Part shown: positions 39,907 to 48,824 of the stretch, piece by piece
How positions within the stretch are numbered: position 1 is the stretch's first letter
Layout of the letters: the number at the start of each line of letters is the position of its first letter
NCBI GenBank assembly: GCA_963762735.1
Contig: CAVXMG010000017.1
Location: 62,001 to 126,000, forward strand
DNA: 64,000 bases
Direction: 5' to 3'
Source of the DNA: DASXKD01 sp963762735
GTDB taxonomy: Bacteria; Actinomycetota; Actinomycetes; Streptosporangiales; Streptosporangiaceae
The notes under the pieces: model-generated
What the model was told of the DNA's origin: nothing
Database searches by the model: none
Seen by the model: only the letters and a program-made list of their open reading frames with translations
Position numbers and translations under genes: made by a program

Positions 39907-41145
39907 TTACTCGATGGGCGGACCGGTGTCGTTGGCCAGGCGGTGCGCGACGGCGAACAGCCAGGGGATGCAGAGCAGGACTACGAGGGCGAGCCCGAGG
40001 AACAGCGGCGCCGGCCGTGCCGCGCCGACGCCGAGGCACGCCACAGCCACGGCGGCGCAGATGCGGGCGAGCGGCCGGTACAGGCCGCGGTCGCGCTGCC
40101 AGGCCTGCAAGGTCGCGGCTACCAGCATCGTCGCGCCCAGCACGACACCGGCACCCGCGCACAGCACCCACGCAGTGGCGGCCGGAGTGCGGCCGTCATG
40201 GGCGTGGTCGACCAGGCTGACCATGGCGGCACCCATCGCGGCAATAGCGGCCGTAAGCGGCAGGTGACTGAGCATCCACTGCAGGCTCGCCGCCGGTTCT
40301 GGTCTGGGATGGCGGTGCCCGGCGAAGTCGAAGTATGTCCACCAGGCACCGAAGCCGACCACGACGGCGACCAGCCCGACGCTGAGGGTCAGCACGCTGA
40401 TCGGCTCGCGGGCCAGCCCATTGACGACACCGGTGAGGGTTTCGCCGAGCACGATGATGGTGAGCAGCCCGAACCGTTCGATGAGCGCGTCGGTGATGGT
40501 CAGCGGAGCCGCCTGCGCAGAGTTGGCCTTGAGGATCACGGCTGTGAATCCGGCCAGGTAGACGACATCGATCAGGCCCCAGGCCAGCACGCGAGCGCTG
40601 GCTGGCAGGAGGGCGGTGCCGGCCAGCAGGATGGCACAGGCGGCTGTCCCGGTGACGAAGAGCCGGCTCGGCCGACGGTATTCGGGGCGGTCACCGCGCG
40701 CCGCCAGCAGCCAAAGTACGGTCAGTATCGCGAACAGTACGCCCGCGGCGACAGCGAACGCTGCTCCTCGCGCACCATCCGCCTCGGGGATGAAGGCGCC
40801 CATCGCGACCAGCACCAGGATCTGCAGCAGGAATGTGCTGCGGCTGCGGGCGTCGTCGCGGCCGTGCAGTTCGTGGTGGAGGCTGCCGTTGACCCAGGCG
40901 ATCCACACCAGTGCGAACACCGCCGCGAACTCGCCGAGCCCACGCCAGCTCAGGTGCCCGGCCAGGTGGCGGGCGTCCTGCGCGACCAGCACGACCACGG
41001 CCAGGTCGTAGAACAGCTCCAGCGGGCCGACCACGCGCTCGCGCGGCTGCTCGCCGTGCGGGCGGGGCGGCTGCCACAGGGAACGGCGCAGCCGGGCCCA
41101 GCGCTCCCGGCGCGTCAGCGGAGTCAGGTTCTGCACCTTTAACAA
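39907..41145 (-). CDS. ltrA: Low temperature requirement protein A (LtrA) membrane protein
   Basis: A 412-residue integral membrane protein with about ten to twelve helices. The N-terminal LtrA signature is VGPLELFYDLAVVVLVAQDARHLA, with conserved LIERFGLLTIIVLGETLTGVV in the middle. The N-terminus (1-40) is basic and cytoplasmic. The function of the family is poorly known; it was first linked to growth in the cold in Listeria. Convergent with alkA. Confidence 0.88.
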   Translation of the reverse strand: MLKVQNLTPLTRRERWARLRRSLWQPPRPHGEQPRERVVGPLELFYDLAVVVLVAQDARHLAGHLSWRGLGEFAAVFALVWIAWVNGSLHHELHGRDDARSRSTFLLQILVLVAMGAFIPEADGARGAAFAVAAGVLFAILTVLWLLAARGDRPEYRRPSRLFVTGTAACAILLAGTALLPASARVLAWGLIDVVYLAGFTAVILKANSAQAAPLTITDALIERFGLLTIIVLGETLTGVVNGLAREPISVLTLSVGLVAVVVGFGAWWTYFDFAGHRHPRPEPAASLQWMLSHLPLTAAIAAMGAAMVSLVDHAHDGRTPAATAWVLCAGAGVVLGATMLVAATLQAWQRDRGLYRPLARICAAVAVACLGVGAARPAPLFLGLALVVLLCIPWLFAVAHRLANDTGPPIE

Positions 41146-41549
41146 GCGCTCATCGAGCCTGAGTCAGGCGCCGACGCCGTCCAATTTGCGCATTCCTCGT
41201 CATCGAGCGTCACTCCTTCGGGTGTACGGCTGTCACCTCATTCTGGTGAATCGCGTTCCTGCGTGAGCTGGCCGACCCCGATTGACCTGGTCTTGCTCCC
41301 GTAGAGTCGTCTGGTGCCGACACGCTAATGGCTGCCGCGCTCGCGGTGATCGACAGGTCAACGGACGGCGCCGCAGTGCCGGGCGACAGGGCGGGCGGCG
41401 CCACGGTGCCTGGCGACAGGCTGGGTGACGCCATGCAACAGCTCCAGGACGCCGCGGCACCGTTGCTTCAGCTGCTCCATCCCGCGGTCCGCGACTCCCT
41501 CCAGGGCATCGGCCGGACCGCCGAAGAATAGGACGTCGCCACCTCCGCG
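41146..41549. other. Gap between ltrA and pyrophosphatase
   Basis: About 400 bases. One plus-strand frame (41328-41531, 67 residues) holds a doubled VPGDR motif and an amphipathic end (MQQLQDAAAPLLQLLHPAVRDSL). Its codon pattern is not clearly coding and it has no ribosome site, so I list it only as possible. ltrA's promoter must lie at the left. Confidence 0.35.
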
Positions 41550-42050
41550 TCAGCGTGGCCCTGGCTCCTGGGTCTCCCGCAGGCGGCGCCGGGACGTTTC
41601 CACCTCGGCTTCGGCGGCGGCGCGGCCGGCCCAGGACGCGCCCTCGACGCTCTTGCCCGGTTCCAGTTCCTTGTAGATCAAGAAGAAGTGCTCGATCTCC
41701 AGCCGGTCGAATTTGGGTAGGTGCTGGAGGTCGCGCAAGTGTTCCTGGCGCGGGTCGCCGGCGGGCACGCAGAGGATCTTGTCGTCGCCGCCTTTCTCGT
41801 CGGTCATCCGGAACATGCCGATCGGACGGCTGCGGATCAGGCAGCCGGGAAACGTGGGTTCCAGCACCAGTACCAGCGCGTCGAGCGGATCGCCGTCTTC
41901 GCCCAGGGTGTCCGGCACGAAGCCGTAGTCGGCCGGGTACTGGGTCGCGGTGAACAGCGTCCGGTCCAGGCGGATCAGGCCGCTGGCGTGGTCGACCTCG
42001 TACTTGTTCCGGCTGCCCCGCGGGATCTCGATCACGACATCGAACTCCAC
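41550..42050 (-). CDS. ppa: Inorganic pyrophosphatase
   Basis: A 166-residue family I soluble pyrophosphatase (PPi to 2 Pi). Conserved features are IEIPRGSRNKYEVDH, YPADYGFVPDTLGEDGDPLDALVL with the metal-binding aspartates, and GGDDKILCV. Length is normal. It is divergent from the acyl-CoA ligase gene, whose reaction releases PPi. Confidence 0.95.
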   Translation of the reverse strand: MEFDVVIEIPRGSRNKYEVDHASGLIRLDRTLFTATQYPADYGFVPDTLGEDGDPLDALVLVLEPTFPGCLIRSRPIGMFRMTDEKGGDDKILCVPAGDPRQEHLRDLQHLPKFDRLEIEHFFLIYKELEPGKSVEGASWAGRAAAEAEVETSRRRLRETQEPGPR

Positions 42051-42247
42051 AGTGTTCGGCCCTTTTTCGCGGTGTGATCCATGACGCTAGGCCGCGGGGA
42101 ACCCCGGCGATAACGTGCCGCCAACACGAGGATGGGCCGTTTCCTCGGGCCACCGGCACAACGGTTGTTCCGCTGTACCAACGCCTCGGGACAGGGTTGA
42201 TGCCCGGGACCGACGACCGCCCGGGCCTGCGGCCGGATAATGGCAGC

Positions 42248-43753
42248 GTGACGAACCTGGCCAAGAACCTGACGGACACGACCCGTACCTGCGCCGAACG
42301 GGTGGCCGTACGGGTGGACGACGAGACGATGACGTACCAGGCACTGGACGAGGCGAGCGCCCGGGTCGCCGGGCTGCTGCACGAGCGCGGCCTCGGGCCC
42401 GGCGACCGGGTCGGCCTCATGATGCCCAATGTCGCCGAGGTCCCCGTGGTGTACTACGGCGTGCTCCGGGCCGGTGGCGTGGTCGTCCCGATGAACCCCC
42501 TGCTCAAGGCGCGGGAGGTTGCCTACTACCTCGGCGACTCCGGGGCCGGGCAGATCTTCGCCTGGCATGCGTTCGCGGACCAGGCACGCGGCGGCGCGGA
42601 GCAGGTCGAGGCCGAACTGATCGTCGTAGACGGGACCAGCTTCCCCGACCTGCTGGCCTCGGCCGCCCCGGATGACCAGGTCGCGGGCCGGGACAACGAG
42701 GACACCGCAGTGATCCTCTACACATCCGGCACGACCGGCCACCCGAAAGGCGCCGAACTCACCCACGGCAACCTCATCAGTAACACCGAAGTGGCGCGCG
42801 CCGACATCGTCCGCGCGCACCCGGACGATGTCATATTCGGCGGGCTTCCGCTGTTCCACGTGTTCGGCCAGACCGTCGCGCTCAACGTGGCGGTGGCGTC
42901 CGGGGCGTGCCTGACCCTGCTGCCCCGGTTCAGCGCCGAGCACGCCCTGCGGATCATCGCCGATCACCGGGTCACCGTCTTCGAAGGCGTGCCGACCATG
43001 TACGTGGCGCTGCTGCACCAGTCTGACCGTGCGAACTACGACGTGTCCGCACTGCGGACGTGCATCTCCGGCGGCGCGGCCCTGCCGGTCCAGGTGCTGC
43101 GCGGGTTCGAGGAGGCGTTCGGTGTCCCGGTGCTGGAGGGATACGGCCTGTCGGAAACCTCGCCGGTCGCCTCGTTCAACCACCCCGACCGCGAGCGCAA
43201 GCCCGGTTCCATCGGCACGCCCATCCGGGACGTCCAGATGCGTGCCGTGGACGGCGAGGACCACGACGTCCCGCAGGGTGAGGTGGGCGAGATCGTCATC
43301 CGCGGGCCGAACGTGATGAAGGGCTACTGGCAGCGCTCCGAGGCCACCGCCGAGGCGATCCGCGACGGCTGGTTCCACAGCGGTGACCTGGCCCGCGTCG
43401 ACGAGGACGGTTACTTCTACATCGTGGACCGGATGAAAGACCTGATCATTCGCGGCGGCTACAACGTCTACCCGCGGGAAATCGAGGAAGTGCTTTACGA
43501 GCATCCCGCGATCGCGGAGGCCGCGGTGATCGGCCTGCCCCACCCGGCCCTGGGCGAGGAGGTCGGTGCCGCGGTGGTCCTCAAGCCGGGTGCCGACATC
43601 AGTGCCGAGGAACTGCGCGACTACGTCAAGGGCCAGGTGGCGGCCTACAAGTATCCGCGGCACGTGTGGATTGCCGACGCGCTGCCCAAGGGCTCCACCG
43701 GCAAGATCCAAAAGCGGGATATCGTCATCCCGGCCGACCTAGCCGTCCCGTGA
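42248..43753 (+). CDS. Long-chain fatty acid-CoA ligase
   Basis: A 501-residue ANL-superfamily enzyme (acid + ATP + CoA to acyl-CoA + AMP + PPi). Motifs are ILYTSGTTGHPKGAELTHGN (A3), GYGLSETSP (A5), HSGDLARVDEDGYFYIVDR (A7/A8) and the catalytic lysine in KGSTGKIQKRD (A10). GTG 42248 starts VTNLAKNLTDTT, typical for the family; the frame extends upstream without similarity. The stop overlaps the adenylate kinase-like start by three bases (GTGA). Confidence 0.93.
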   Translation: MTNLAKNLTDTTRTCAERVAVRVDDETMTYQALDEASARVAGLLHERGLGPGDRVGLMMPNVAEVPVVYYGVLRAGGVVVPMNPLLKAREVAYYLGDSGAGQIFAWHAFADQARGGAEQVEAELIVVDGTSFPDLLASAAPDDQVAGRDNEDTAVILYTSGTTGHPKGAELTHGNLISNTEVARADIVRAHPDDVIFGGLPLFHVFGQTVALNVAVASGACLTLLPRFSAEHALRIIADHRVTVFEGVPTMYVALLHQSDRANYDVSALRTCISGGAALPVQVLRGFEEAFGVPVLEGYGLSETSPVASFNHPDRERKPGSIGTPIRDVQMRAVDGEDHDVPQGEVGEIVIRGPNVMKGYWQRSEATAEAIRDGWFHSGDLARVDEDGYFYIVDRMKDLIIRGGYNVYPREIEEVLYEHPAIAEAAVIGLPHPALGEEVGAAVVLKPGADISAEELRDYVKGQVAAYKYPRHVWIADALPKGSTGKIQKRDIVIPADLAVP

Positions 43754-44331
43754 GGCTGCTGCTGCTCGCCCCCCCGGGCGCGGGCAAAGGCACGCAAGGC
43801 CAGCTGCTGGCAGCCAGGTTCCGGGTGCGGCACATCGCCGCAGGCGACCTGCTGCGGGCCGAGGCCCACGCTGGGGGCCGGCTTGGCGGCGAGATCGCGG
43901 CCCACCAGGCCCGCGGTGATCTCGTCCCCGACCAAATCGTGCTCGACGTGCTGACCCCAGCCGTCGTCGATGCGGCCGCCCGCGGCGGCTACATCCTGGA
44001 CGGCTTCCCGCGGACCCTCCCGCAGGCCGCCGCCGCGGCAGAACTCGCAGCCCGGCTCGGCGTGACGCTGCAGGCGGCGGTCTACCTGCATGCGCCCGAG
44101 AAAGTGCTGACGCGGCGACTGCTGGACCGCGCCAGCCAGGACGGACGCGCCGACGACAAGGCCGAGGTCATCCGGCACCGGCTCGAGGTGTTCGCCGAGA
44201 CGACGGGCCCACTCGTCCCCTACTACACCGAACGAGGCATCCTCATCACTGTGGACGCCGATCAGCCACCCGATTCCGTCACCGCCGACATCCAGGCTGG
44301 ACTGTCCGCGCTCTCGCTGCCTGTTGACTGA
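43750..44331 (+). CDS. Adenylate kinase-like nucleoside monophosphate kinase
   Basis: A 193-residue kinase. P-loop LLLLAPPGAGKGTQ (residues about 2-15), AMP-binding HIAAGDLLRAE and GYILDGFPRTLPQA, and a short LID (RASQDGRADDKAEVIRHRLEVF), as in the short adenylate kinases. GTG 43750 overlaps the ligase stop, so it is translated with the ligase. It would convert the AMP made by acyl-CoA synthesis to ADP. This is probably a second copy, since the main adk normally sits in the ribosomal protein operon. Confidence 0.9.
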   Translation: MRLLLLAPPGAGKGTQGQLLAARFRVRHIAAGDLLRAEAHAGGRLGGEIAAHQARGDLVPDQIVLDVLTPAVVDAAARGGYILDGFPRTLPQAAAAAELAARLGVTLQAAVYLHAPEKVLTRRLLDRASQDGRADDKAEVIRHRLEVFAETTGPLVPYYTERGILITVDADQPPDSVTADIQAGLSALSLPVD

Positions 44332-44401
44332 ACCCATCACCAGGACGGTCCCGGCGGCTGCGCAGGGCCTGCCGGGTTGATGCTTGCTGGCATGAAGGGC
44401 C

Positions 44402-45190
44402 TCAGGTTGTCTTGATCAGGCCGCCGTCAATGATGTAGTTGACCCCGGTGATGTTCCCGGACCGGCCGGACGCCAGGAAGGTGATCAGCGTGGCGACCTC
44501 CTCGGGTGTGGTGAAGCGGCCGGTGGCGAACCCGCCGATCCCGGCGATAATCGTCTGGCGGGCGGTATCAGCGTCCACCCCGGTCGCCTTCGCCACCGTC
44601 TCGGCCACCCCGTGCTCGCCGAGCCACAGGTCTGTGGCCACGGGACCGGGTGAGACGGCGTTAACCCTGATCCCTTGCGGGCCGAACTCCTGCGCGAGGG
44701 TCTTGGTGAGGTTGACCAGCGCGGCTTTCGCGGCTCCGTAGTCGATCGTGGCCGCGTCGGGCTGGAAGAACGCATTGACCGAGGCGACGTTGACGATCGC
44801 ACCGGCGCGGCGCGCGGCCATCGCGGTGAGCGCGGCCCGGCTGGCCCTCAGGGCGATGAAGAAGTTCATCTGCATCGCCCAGGCGAAATCCTCGTCGCTG
44901 GTGCCGAGGAATCCCTCCGTGCGCATGCGGACGGCGCCGACGTTGTTGACCAGCACGTCGACCTGGCCGTGCTCCTCGATCGCGTGCTGGATCAGCTGCG
45001 CCGGCCCGTCTGCGGCGGACAGGTCAATGGCCACGGGGGTGACGCCGTTGAGCCCGTCGAGGCTGCCGGTGGACCGCGAGCCGGCGACGACGTGCGCGCC
45101 CTCGCCGGCCAGGGCCATGGTGACGGCCAGGCCGATGCCCTTCCCCGCGCCGGTGACCACCGCTACCTTGCCGTCGAGATCGAGGTCCAC
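44402..45190 (-). CDS. Short-chain dehydrogenase/reductase
   Basis: A 262-residue classical SDR. NAD(P) motif VVTGAGKGIGLAV (residues about 10-22), NNVGAVRM, catalytic serine region NVASVNAF, then the YxxxK tetrad in DYGAAKAALV, and VNAVSPGPVAT. It ends NITGVNYIIDGGLIKTT. Substrate not predictable. Start at 45190 has a GGAGA-type site (GAAGGAGACG) upstream. Divergent from a second SDR at 45361. Confidence 0.92.
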   Translation of the reverse strand: MDLDLDGKVAVVTGAGKGIGLAVTMALAGEGAHVVAGSRSTGSLDGLNGVTPVAIDLSAADGPAQLIQHAIEEHGQVDVLVNNVGAVRMRTEGFLGTSDEDFAWAMQMNFFIALRASRAALTAMAARRAGAIVNVASVNAFFQPDAATIDYGAAKAALVNLTKTLAQEFGPQGIRVNAVSPGPVATDLWLGEHGVAETVAKATGVDADTARQTIIAGIGGFATGRFTTPEEVATLITFLASGRSGNITGVNYIIDGGLIKTT

Positions 45191-45360
45191 AGACGTCTCC
45201 TTCCGGGAGCTTGCGTACCGCCGGGTCCGGCAGTGCTACAACTTTAGGAACTTACGGTCTGAGCCCCGGCAGGCGGGGATTCCCGTCCAGCGGCGGCCAG
45301 CAGGGACGCTCTCCCGGCCAGCCGCCCCGGGCGGGAGTCCAGCCCTATTAGGATCGGCAA

Positions 45361-46197
45361 ATGCCTATTCCAGCCGCGTTTGACCTGTCAGGCCGGGTGG
45401 CGGTGGTCACCGGGGCGGGCAGTCCCGACGGCATCGGTTTCGCTGCCGCCAGGATGCTCGCCGAACTCGGCGCCGCCGTGATGATCACCGCCACGACAGC
45501 CCGGATCGGGGACAGGGCCAGCGAACTGTGCAGCGCTGGCCTTGACGCGGCGGGATTCGCCGCGGATCTCACCGACGCCACCGCCGCGCCCAGGCTCGTG
45601 TCGGCTGCGCTGCAGCGATGGGGGCGGCTGGACATCGTGGTCAACAACGCCGGGATGATCTCCGCCGCTGTTCCGGTGTTCGAATCCGGCACGGTGGAAT
45701 CGATGGATCTGGCGACCTGGCAGGCGGCGCTCGCCCGGAACCTGACAACCGCGTTCCTGGTCACTAAGGCGGCACTGCCGCGTATGACGCCCCGCGGCTG
45801 GGGGCGGATCATCATGGTGGCCAGTGTGACCGGCCCGGTGATGGCGATGCGCGCGGACGTCGGGTACGCCAGCGCCAAAGCGGGCATGGTCGGCCTCACC
45901 CGCGCGATCGCGGTCGATGCGGCCAAGCACGGAATCACCGTCAACGCCGTCGCCCCTGGCTGGATAGCGACCGGCTCCCAGACCCCGGAAGAACATGGCG
46001 AAGGGCTAGCCACCCCGGCGGGCCGGAGCGGCTCACCCGACGAGGTCGCCGCAGCCGTTGCCTGGCTGGCCAGCCCGGGCGCGTCCTACATCACCGGGCA
46101 ATGCCTCACCGTGGACGGCGGCAACTCCATCGCCGAGCAGCGCGGAGTTGCCGCCGTGACCAGTTTCCCGGCCCGCACCTTGCCATCTGGGGGCTGA
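45361..46197 (+). CDS. Short-chain dehydrogenase/reductase
   Basis: A 278-residue SDR, distinct from its divergent neighbour. VVTGAGSPDGIGFAAARML, NNAGMISAA, VASVTGPVMAMRADVGYASAKAGMVG (Ser, Tyr, Lys) and APGWIATGSQTPEE are visible. It ends after a non-conserved tail following TGQCLTVDGGNSIAE. It resembles 3-oxoacyl-ACP reductase-like SDRs. It is convergent with the protease gene and nearly abuts it (6 bases). Confidence 0.92.
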   Translation: MPIPAAFDLSGRVAVVTGAGSPDGIGFAAARMLAELGAAVMITATTARIGDRASELCSAGLDAAGFAADLTDATAAPRLVSAALQRWGRLDIVVNNAGMISAAVPVFESGTVESMDLATWQAALARNLTTAFLVTKAALPRMTPRGWGRIIMVASVTGPVMAMRADVGYASAKAGMVGLTRAIAVDAAKHGITVNAVAPGWIATGSQTPEEHGEGLATPAGRSGSPDEVAAAVAWLASPGASYITGQCLTVDGGNSIAEQRGVAAVTSFPARTLPSGG

Positions 46198-46203
46198 GGA
46201 CGC

Positions 46204-47106
46204 TTACGCGTTCTGGTCTGGCTCGGTGAAGGTGACCTGGAGGGTCCGCTCGTCGGTGCCGCGCACGACCTTTAGTTCGAGGGTGCCGCCGCGTGCCGCC
46301 GCGAGCGCGTCGAACAGGTCATCGGGTGTACTCGTTGGCTGGCCCGCGGCCGCCACGATCAGGTCGCCCGAGGCGAGGCCGGCGCGGGCGGCCGGGCTGG
46401 CTTCTACGACCTCGCGGATGAGCAGGCCGTCGGTGTCTGCCAGGCCGACGGCGCGGCGCAGTCGCCTGGCCACGTGACCCGGGGCGATGGCGACGCCGAG
46501 CCGTGGCGATGCCGCGGTCTCTCCGCGGGCGAGCGCATCGGCGCGGCCTCGCAGGGCCTCGTCGGCGGGGATGGCAAGGTAGAAGCCTTCACCGAGGCGG
46601 TTTGTGTTGATCCCGAGCAGTTGCCCGTCGGCGTCCAGGACCGGGCCGCCGGAGGAGCCGGGCAGCAGTGGGGCGGTGTGCTCGAGGCTGCCGGTGATGC
46701 GCCGGCCGCGGGGACCGCGGAAAGTCCGCTCGATGCCGGAGACGAACCCGAACGTCACCCGCAGCCCGCGCCCGCCCGGGTTGGCCAGGGCGAACACCGG
46801 CTTGCCGATCTCCACTGATGCGCTGCTGGCCCACGGCAGCGCGGGAGTCTCGCCGGTGTCGACGCTGATGACGGCCAGGTCGCTGTCGACGTCGTGTCCG
46901 GCGACGCTCCCCTCCGCGGTGCGCCCGTCGGCGAACGTGACCGTCACCTGACTGCCGCGCACGTTGTGCGCGTTGGTCAGCACCTGGCCCTCCCCGAGCA
47001 CGATGCCCGAGCCGGCCCCCCACCGTTGCCCGATGCCCACCACCGAGGCCCCAGCACCCTCCGCCAGTTGCCTGATGCTTGCTCCGACCTCATCGATGAT
47101 CGTCAT
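46204..47106 (-). CDS. Trypsin-like serine protease with PDZ domain (HtrA-like, no membrane anchor)
   Basis: A 300-residue protein. Protease domain residues about 20-185: His in LTNAHNVRG, Asp in GHDVDSDLAVI, Ser in LLPGSSGGPVLDADG. The PDZ domain is residues about 205-295 (GLLIREVVEASPAARAGLASGDLIVA). There is no signal peptide or TM segment, unlike exported HtrA, so it is probably cytoplasmic. ATG 47106 is chosen because GGAGGTG lies six bases upstream. It is divergent from an HxlR regulator with a shared short promoter. Confidence 0.9.
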   Translation of the reverse strand: MTIIDEVGASIRQLAEGAGASVVGIGQRWGAGSGIVLGEGQVLTNAHNVRGSQVTVTFADGRTAEGSVAGHDVDSDLAVISVDTGETPALPWASSASVEIGKPVFALANPGGRGLRVTFGFVSGIERTFRGPRGRRITGSLEHTAPLLPGSSGGPVLDADGQLLGINTNRLGEGFYLAIPADEALRGRADALARGETAASPRLGVAIAPGHVARRLRRAVGLADTDGLLIREVVEASPAARAGLASGDLIVAAAGQPTSTPDDLFDALAAARGGTLELKVVRGTDERTLQVTFTEPDQNA

Positions 47107-47124
47107 CGATGCCACCTCCAGTAA

Positions 47125-47145
47125 GTAGTAACTTGCAATCTACTA
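47125..47145. promoter_or_regulatory. Inverted repeat in the protease/HxlR promoter
   Basis: TAGTA (47126-47130) and TACTA (47141-47145) form an inverted repeat around ACTTGCAATC, in an A/T-rich island between the divergent protease and HxlR starts (76 bases apart). It is a candidate HxlR operator. Confidence 0.45.
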
Positions 47146-47182
47146 TCAACTATCGGAGTGTCAACGGGGCTACGATTCGCTC

Positions 47183-47614
47183 ATGGCTGAACCCGAGCAC
47201 GGCTCCTCACCGCTCGCCGAGGCACTGGCCAGAGTCGGCGACCGGTGGACGCTGCTGGTGGTGGAGGCGCTGCTGCCCGGGCCGCGCCGGTTCAACGACC
47301 TGCTCAGCCAGATCCCGGGCATCGCCGCGAACATCTTGTCCGACCGCCTCAAGCGGCTTGAACGCGATGGGCTGCTGGTAGCCCGGCCCTACTCCCGGCG
47401 GCCGCCCCGTGCCGCCTACCAGCTCACCGCCGAAGGCACCGAACTCGCCGGGGCGCTCCGCCTGCTCGCCCACTGGGGGAGCAGGCACACCGACCAGGCC
47501 GACTCCCCGCGCCACCTCGCCTGCGGCACTCCCATCGAGGTCCGCTGGTACTGCCCCACCTGCGATCAGCTCGTTGACCACGAACAGGACCACGCCCAGT
47601 TGCACTTCGTGTAA
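47183..47614 (+). CDS. HxlR-type winged-helix regulator with C-terminal cysteine motif
   Basis: A 143-residue protein. The HxlR winged helix spans residues about 10-95 (LARVGDRWTLLVVEALLPGPRRFNDLL, then ILSDRLKRLERDGLLVARPY). The tail has ACGTPIEVRWYCPTCDQLV, a CPxC-containing possible zinc ribbon seen in some HxlR-like actinobacterial regulators. It is divergent from the PDZ protease and probably regulates it. The CxxC pair could make it metal- or redox-responsive. Confidence 0.88.
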   Translation: MAEPEHGSSPLAEALARVGDRWTLLVVEALLPGPRRFNDLLSQIPGIAANILSDRLKRLERDGLLVARPYSRRPPRAAYQLTAEGTELAGALRLLAHWGSRHTDQADSPRHLACGTPIEVRWYCPTCDQLVDHEQDHAQLHFV

Positions 47615-47655
47615 CCGGCAGCCCGCCTATGGCCGGCGGATCCTTGGACCCTCGG

Positions 47656-47973
47656 TCACTGGCCGCTTCTGCGCTCAGGATGCGTCGGCGCGAAATGCTG
47701 GGGGAACGCCAGGTTGCGGCACCGCTGATGGCGCAGCGCGCCGCACACGGGGCACGCAGACCGGCTCACCGCCGGCTCCAGCCGGGCGAGGGTATCGGCG
47801 TCCAACTTGCGGGGCTCCGGCCGAGCGGGAAGCCTCACCGGCCCTCGCAGTGCCAGTTCGGACACCAAACGCTTGTACTCGCGCTCGCACTCATCGCACC
47901 GGCAGCCTCGCGCCCAGGCCAGCACTGTGCCGTGCGGCGGCAGCGCGGGCGGCAGGTTGCCCCATGCGGTCAT
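47656..47973 (-). CDS. Cys-rich small protein, likely zinc-binding
   Basis: A 105-residue protein with two cysteine clusters: HGTVLAWARGCRCDECEREY (residues about 14-33) and CPVCGALRHQRCRNLAFPQHF (about 74-94). The first recalls CRCDxC motifs in phage and actinobacterial small proteins; the second resembles a zinc knuckle. Function unknown. It is convergent with the HxlR gene. The start at 47973 lacks a clear ribosome site. Confidence 0.6.
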   Translation of the reverse strand: MTAWGNLPPALPPHGTVLAWARGCRCDECEREYKRLVSELALRGPVRLPARPEPRKLDADTLARLEPAVSRSACPVCGALRHQRCRNLAFPQHFAPTHPERRSGQ

Positions 47974-48164
47974 GCATCCACGGTAGGACAGCGGTTTCCC
48001 CGGTTGGTACTACGAGATGACCATCAGGAGCGGCGGCCCGCGTGGCGTCGGGCCCGGGGCAGCCACCGGGCGTGCCAGGTCCCGGCCGCCAGGCGTAGGC
48101 TCTTTGGCACACGCGGTCTGGACCTCGCCGGTCACCCCGTCATGAAAGCAGGGGGGCCATAACC

Positions 48165-48500
48165 ATGACCGTCGTCTCGGATCGACCCTCGGTGACCGTC
48201 GTCCTCGACGGGGAAATCGACATCGCCACCGCCCCAGCCATCCGGCGCTTCCTCATGGCGGCCATCAGCGGCGGGGATATCCATCTGGCCGTCGACATGT
48301 CCGGCGTCACCTTCATCGGCGCCGCCGGGATCGGCGTCCTGGTCGCCGCGGCTAACCGGGCGCGGGAAGCGGGAGGCAGCCTGTCGCTGCTGGCGCCGTC
48401 GCCGCAGGTGCTGTTGCTCCTGGACGTCTTGCACCTGGACGCGATCCTGCCGGCAGCCCAGCACTCACTTGACCCCTTCGTAGCGGGCAGCGCCACCTGA
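48165..48500 (+). CDS. STAS-domain anti-sigma-factor-antagonist-like protein lacking the phosphorylatable serine
   Basis: A 111-residue STAS protein (VTVVLDGEIDIATAPAIRRFL, then DMSGVTFIGAAGIGVLVAAANRA). In SpoIIAA/RsbV the conserved loop reads TFIDSSG or similar, and a serine or threonine there is phosphorylated by the anti-sigma kinase. Here it is GAAG, with no Asp or Ser, so this switch is missing. It may be permanently 'on', or serve another binding role. No kinase gene is adjacent. Confidence 0.85.
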   Translation: MTVVSDRPSVTVVLDGEIDIATAPAIRRFLMAAISGGDIHLAVDMSGVTFIGAAGIGVLVAAANRAREAGGSLSLLAPSPQVLLLLDVLHLDAILPAAQHSLDPFVAGSAT

Positions 48501-48824
48501 CGCCTCCCCCGCCGCGGGGCCGGGCGGCATGCTGTGCTGCTCCCGGGAAATATCTACGGGACAGCGTGCGCTCTAGATGATGAAGGACCACATGCGAAAG
48601 TGGTTCTTGCACGGGTTTCATGCTCAGGGCCGCTGGTCACCGCGGTGTCTGCGGTCGCTCCGAATGTGCACCAGCCTGGTGGCGGTTCGGAAAAGGTCTT
48701 TCTTTCCGTGCACGCGCACGACGATCTTGCCCAGTTGCCCTGGACCCCGGCGGCTAGGTTCGAATTTTCCTAGAGCCGAGACTGGTATGGATGCAATTTT
48801 CCGCTCCACCGAGTTCATCAGAGC
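48501..48824. other. Gap before ftsH with a hairpin
   Basis: No convincing gene in 324 bases. At 48751-48778 CGGCTAGG pairs with CCTA-GA-GCCG around TTCGAATTTT, a bulged eight-base-pair hairpin 47 bases before the ftsH start. It may be a leader structure or a terminator of upstream transcription. GC falls slightly here. Confidence 0.35.

Noticed and set aside
47629..48162. Plus-strand frame opposite the Cys-rich gene
   Set aside because: Antisense to the minus-strand gene with paired cysteine motifs; no domain seen.
48751..48780. tRNA-like T-loop (GGTTCGAATTTTCC)
   Set aside because: No acceptor stem, anticodon arm or CCA-side match around it; better read as a simple hairpin.
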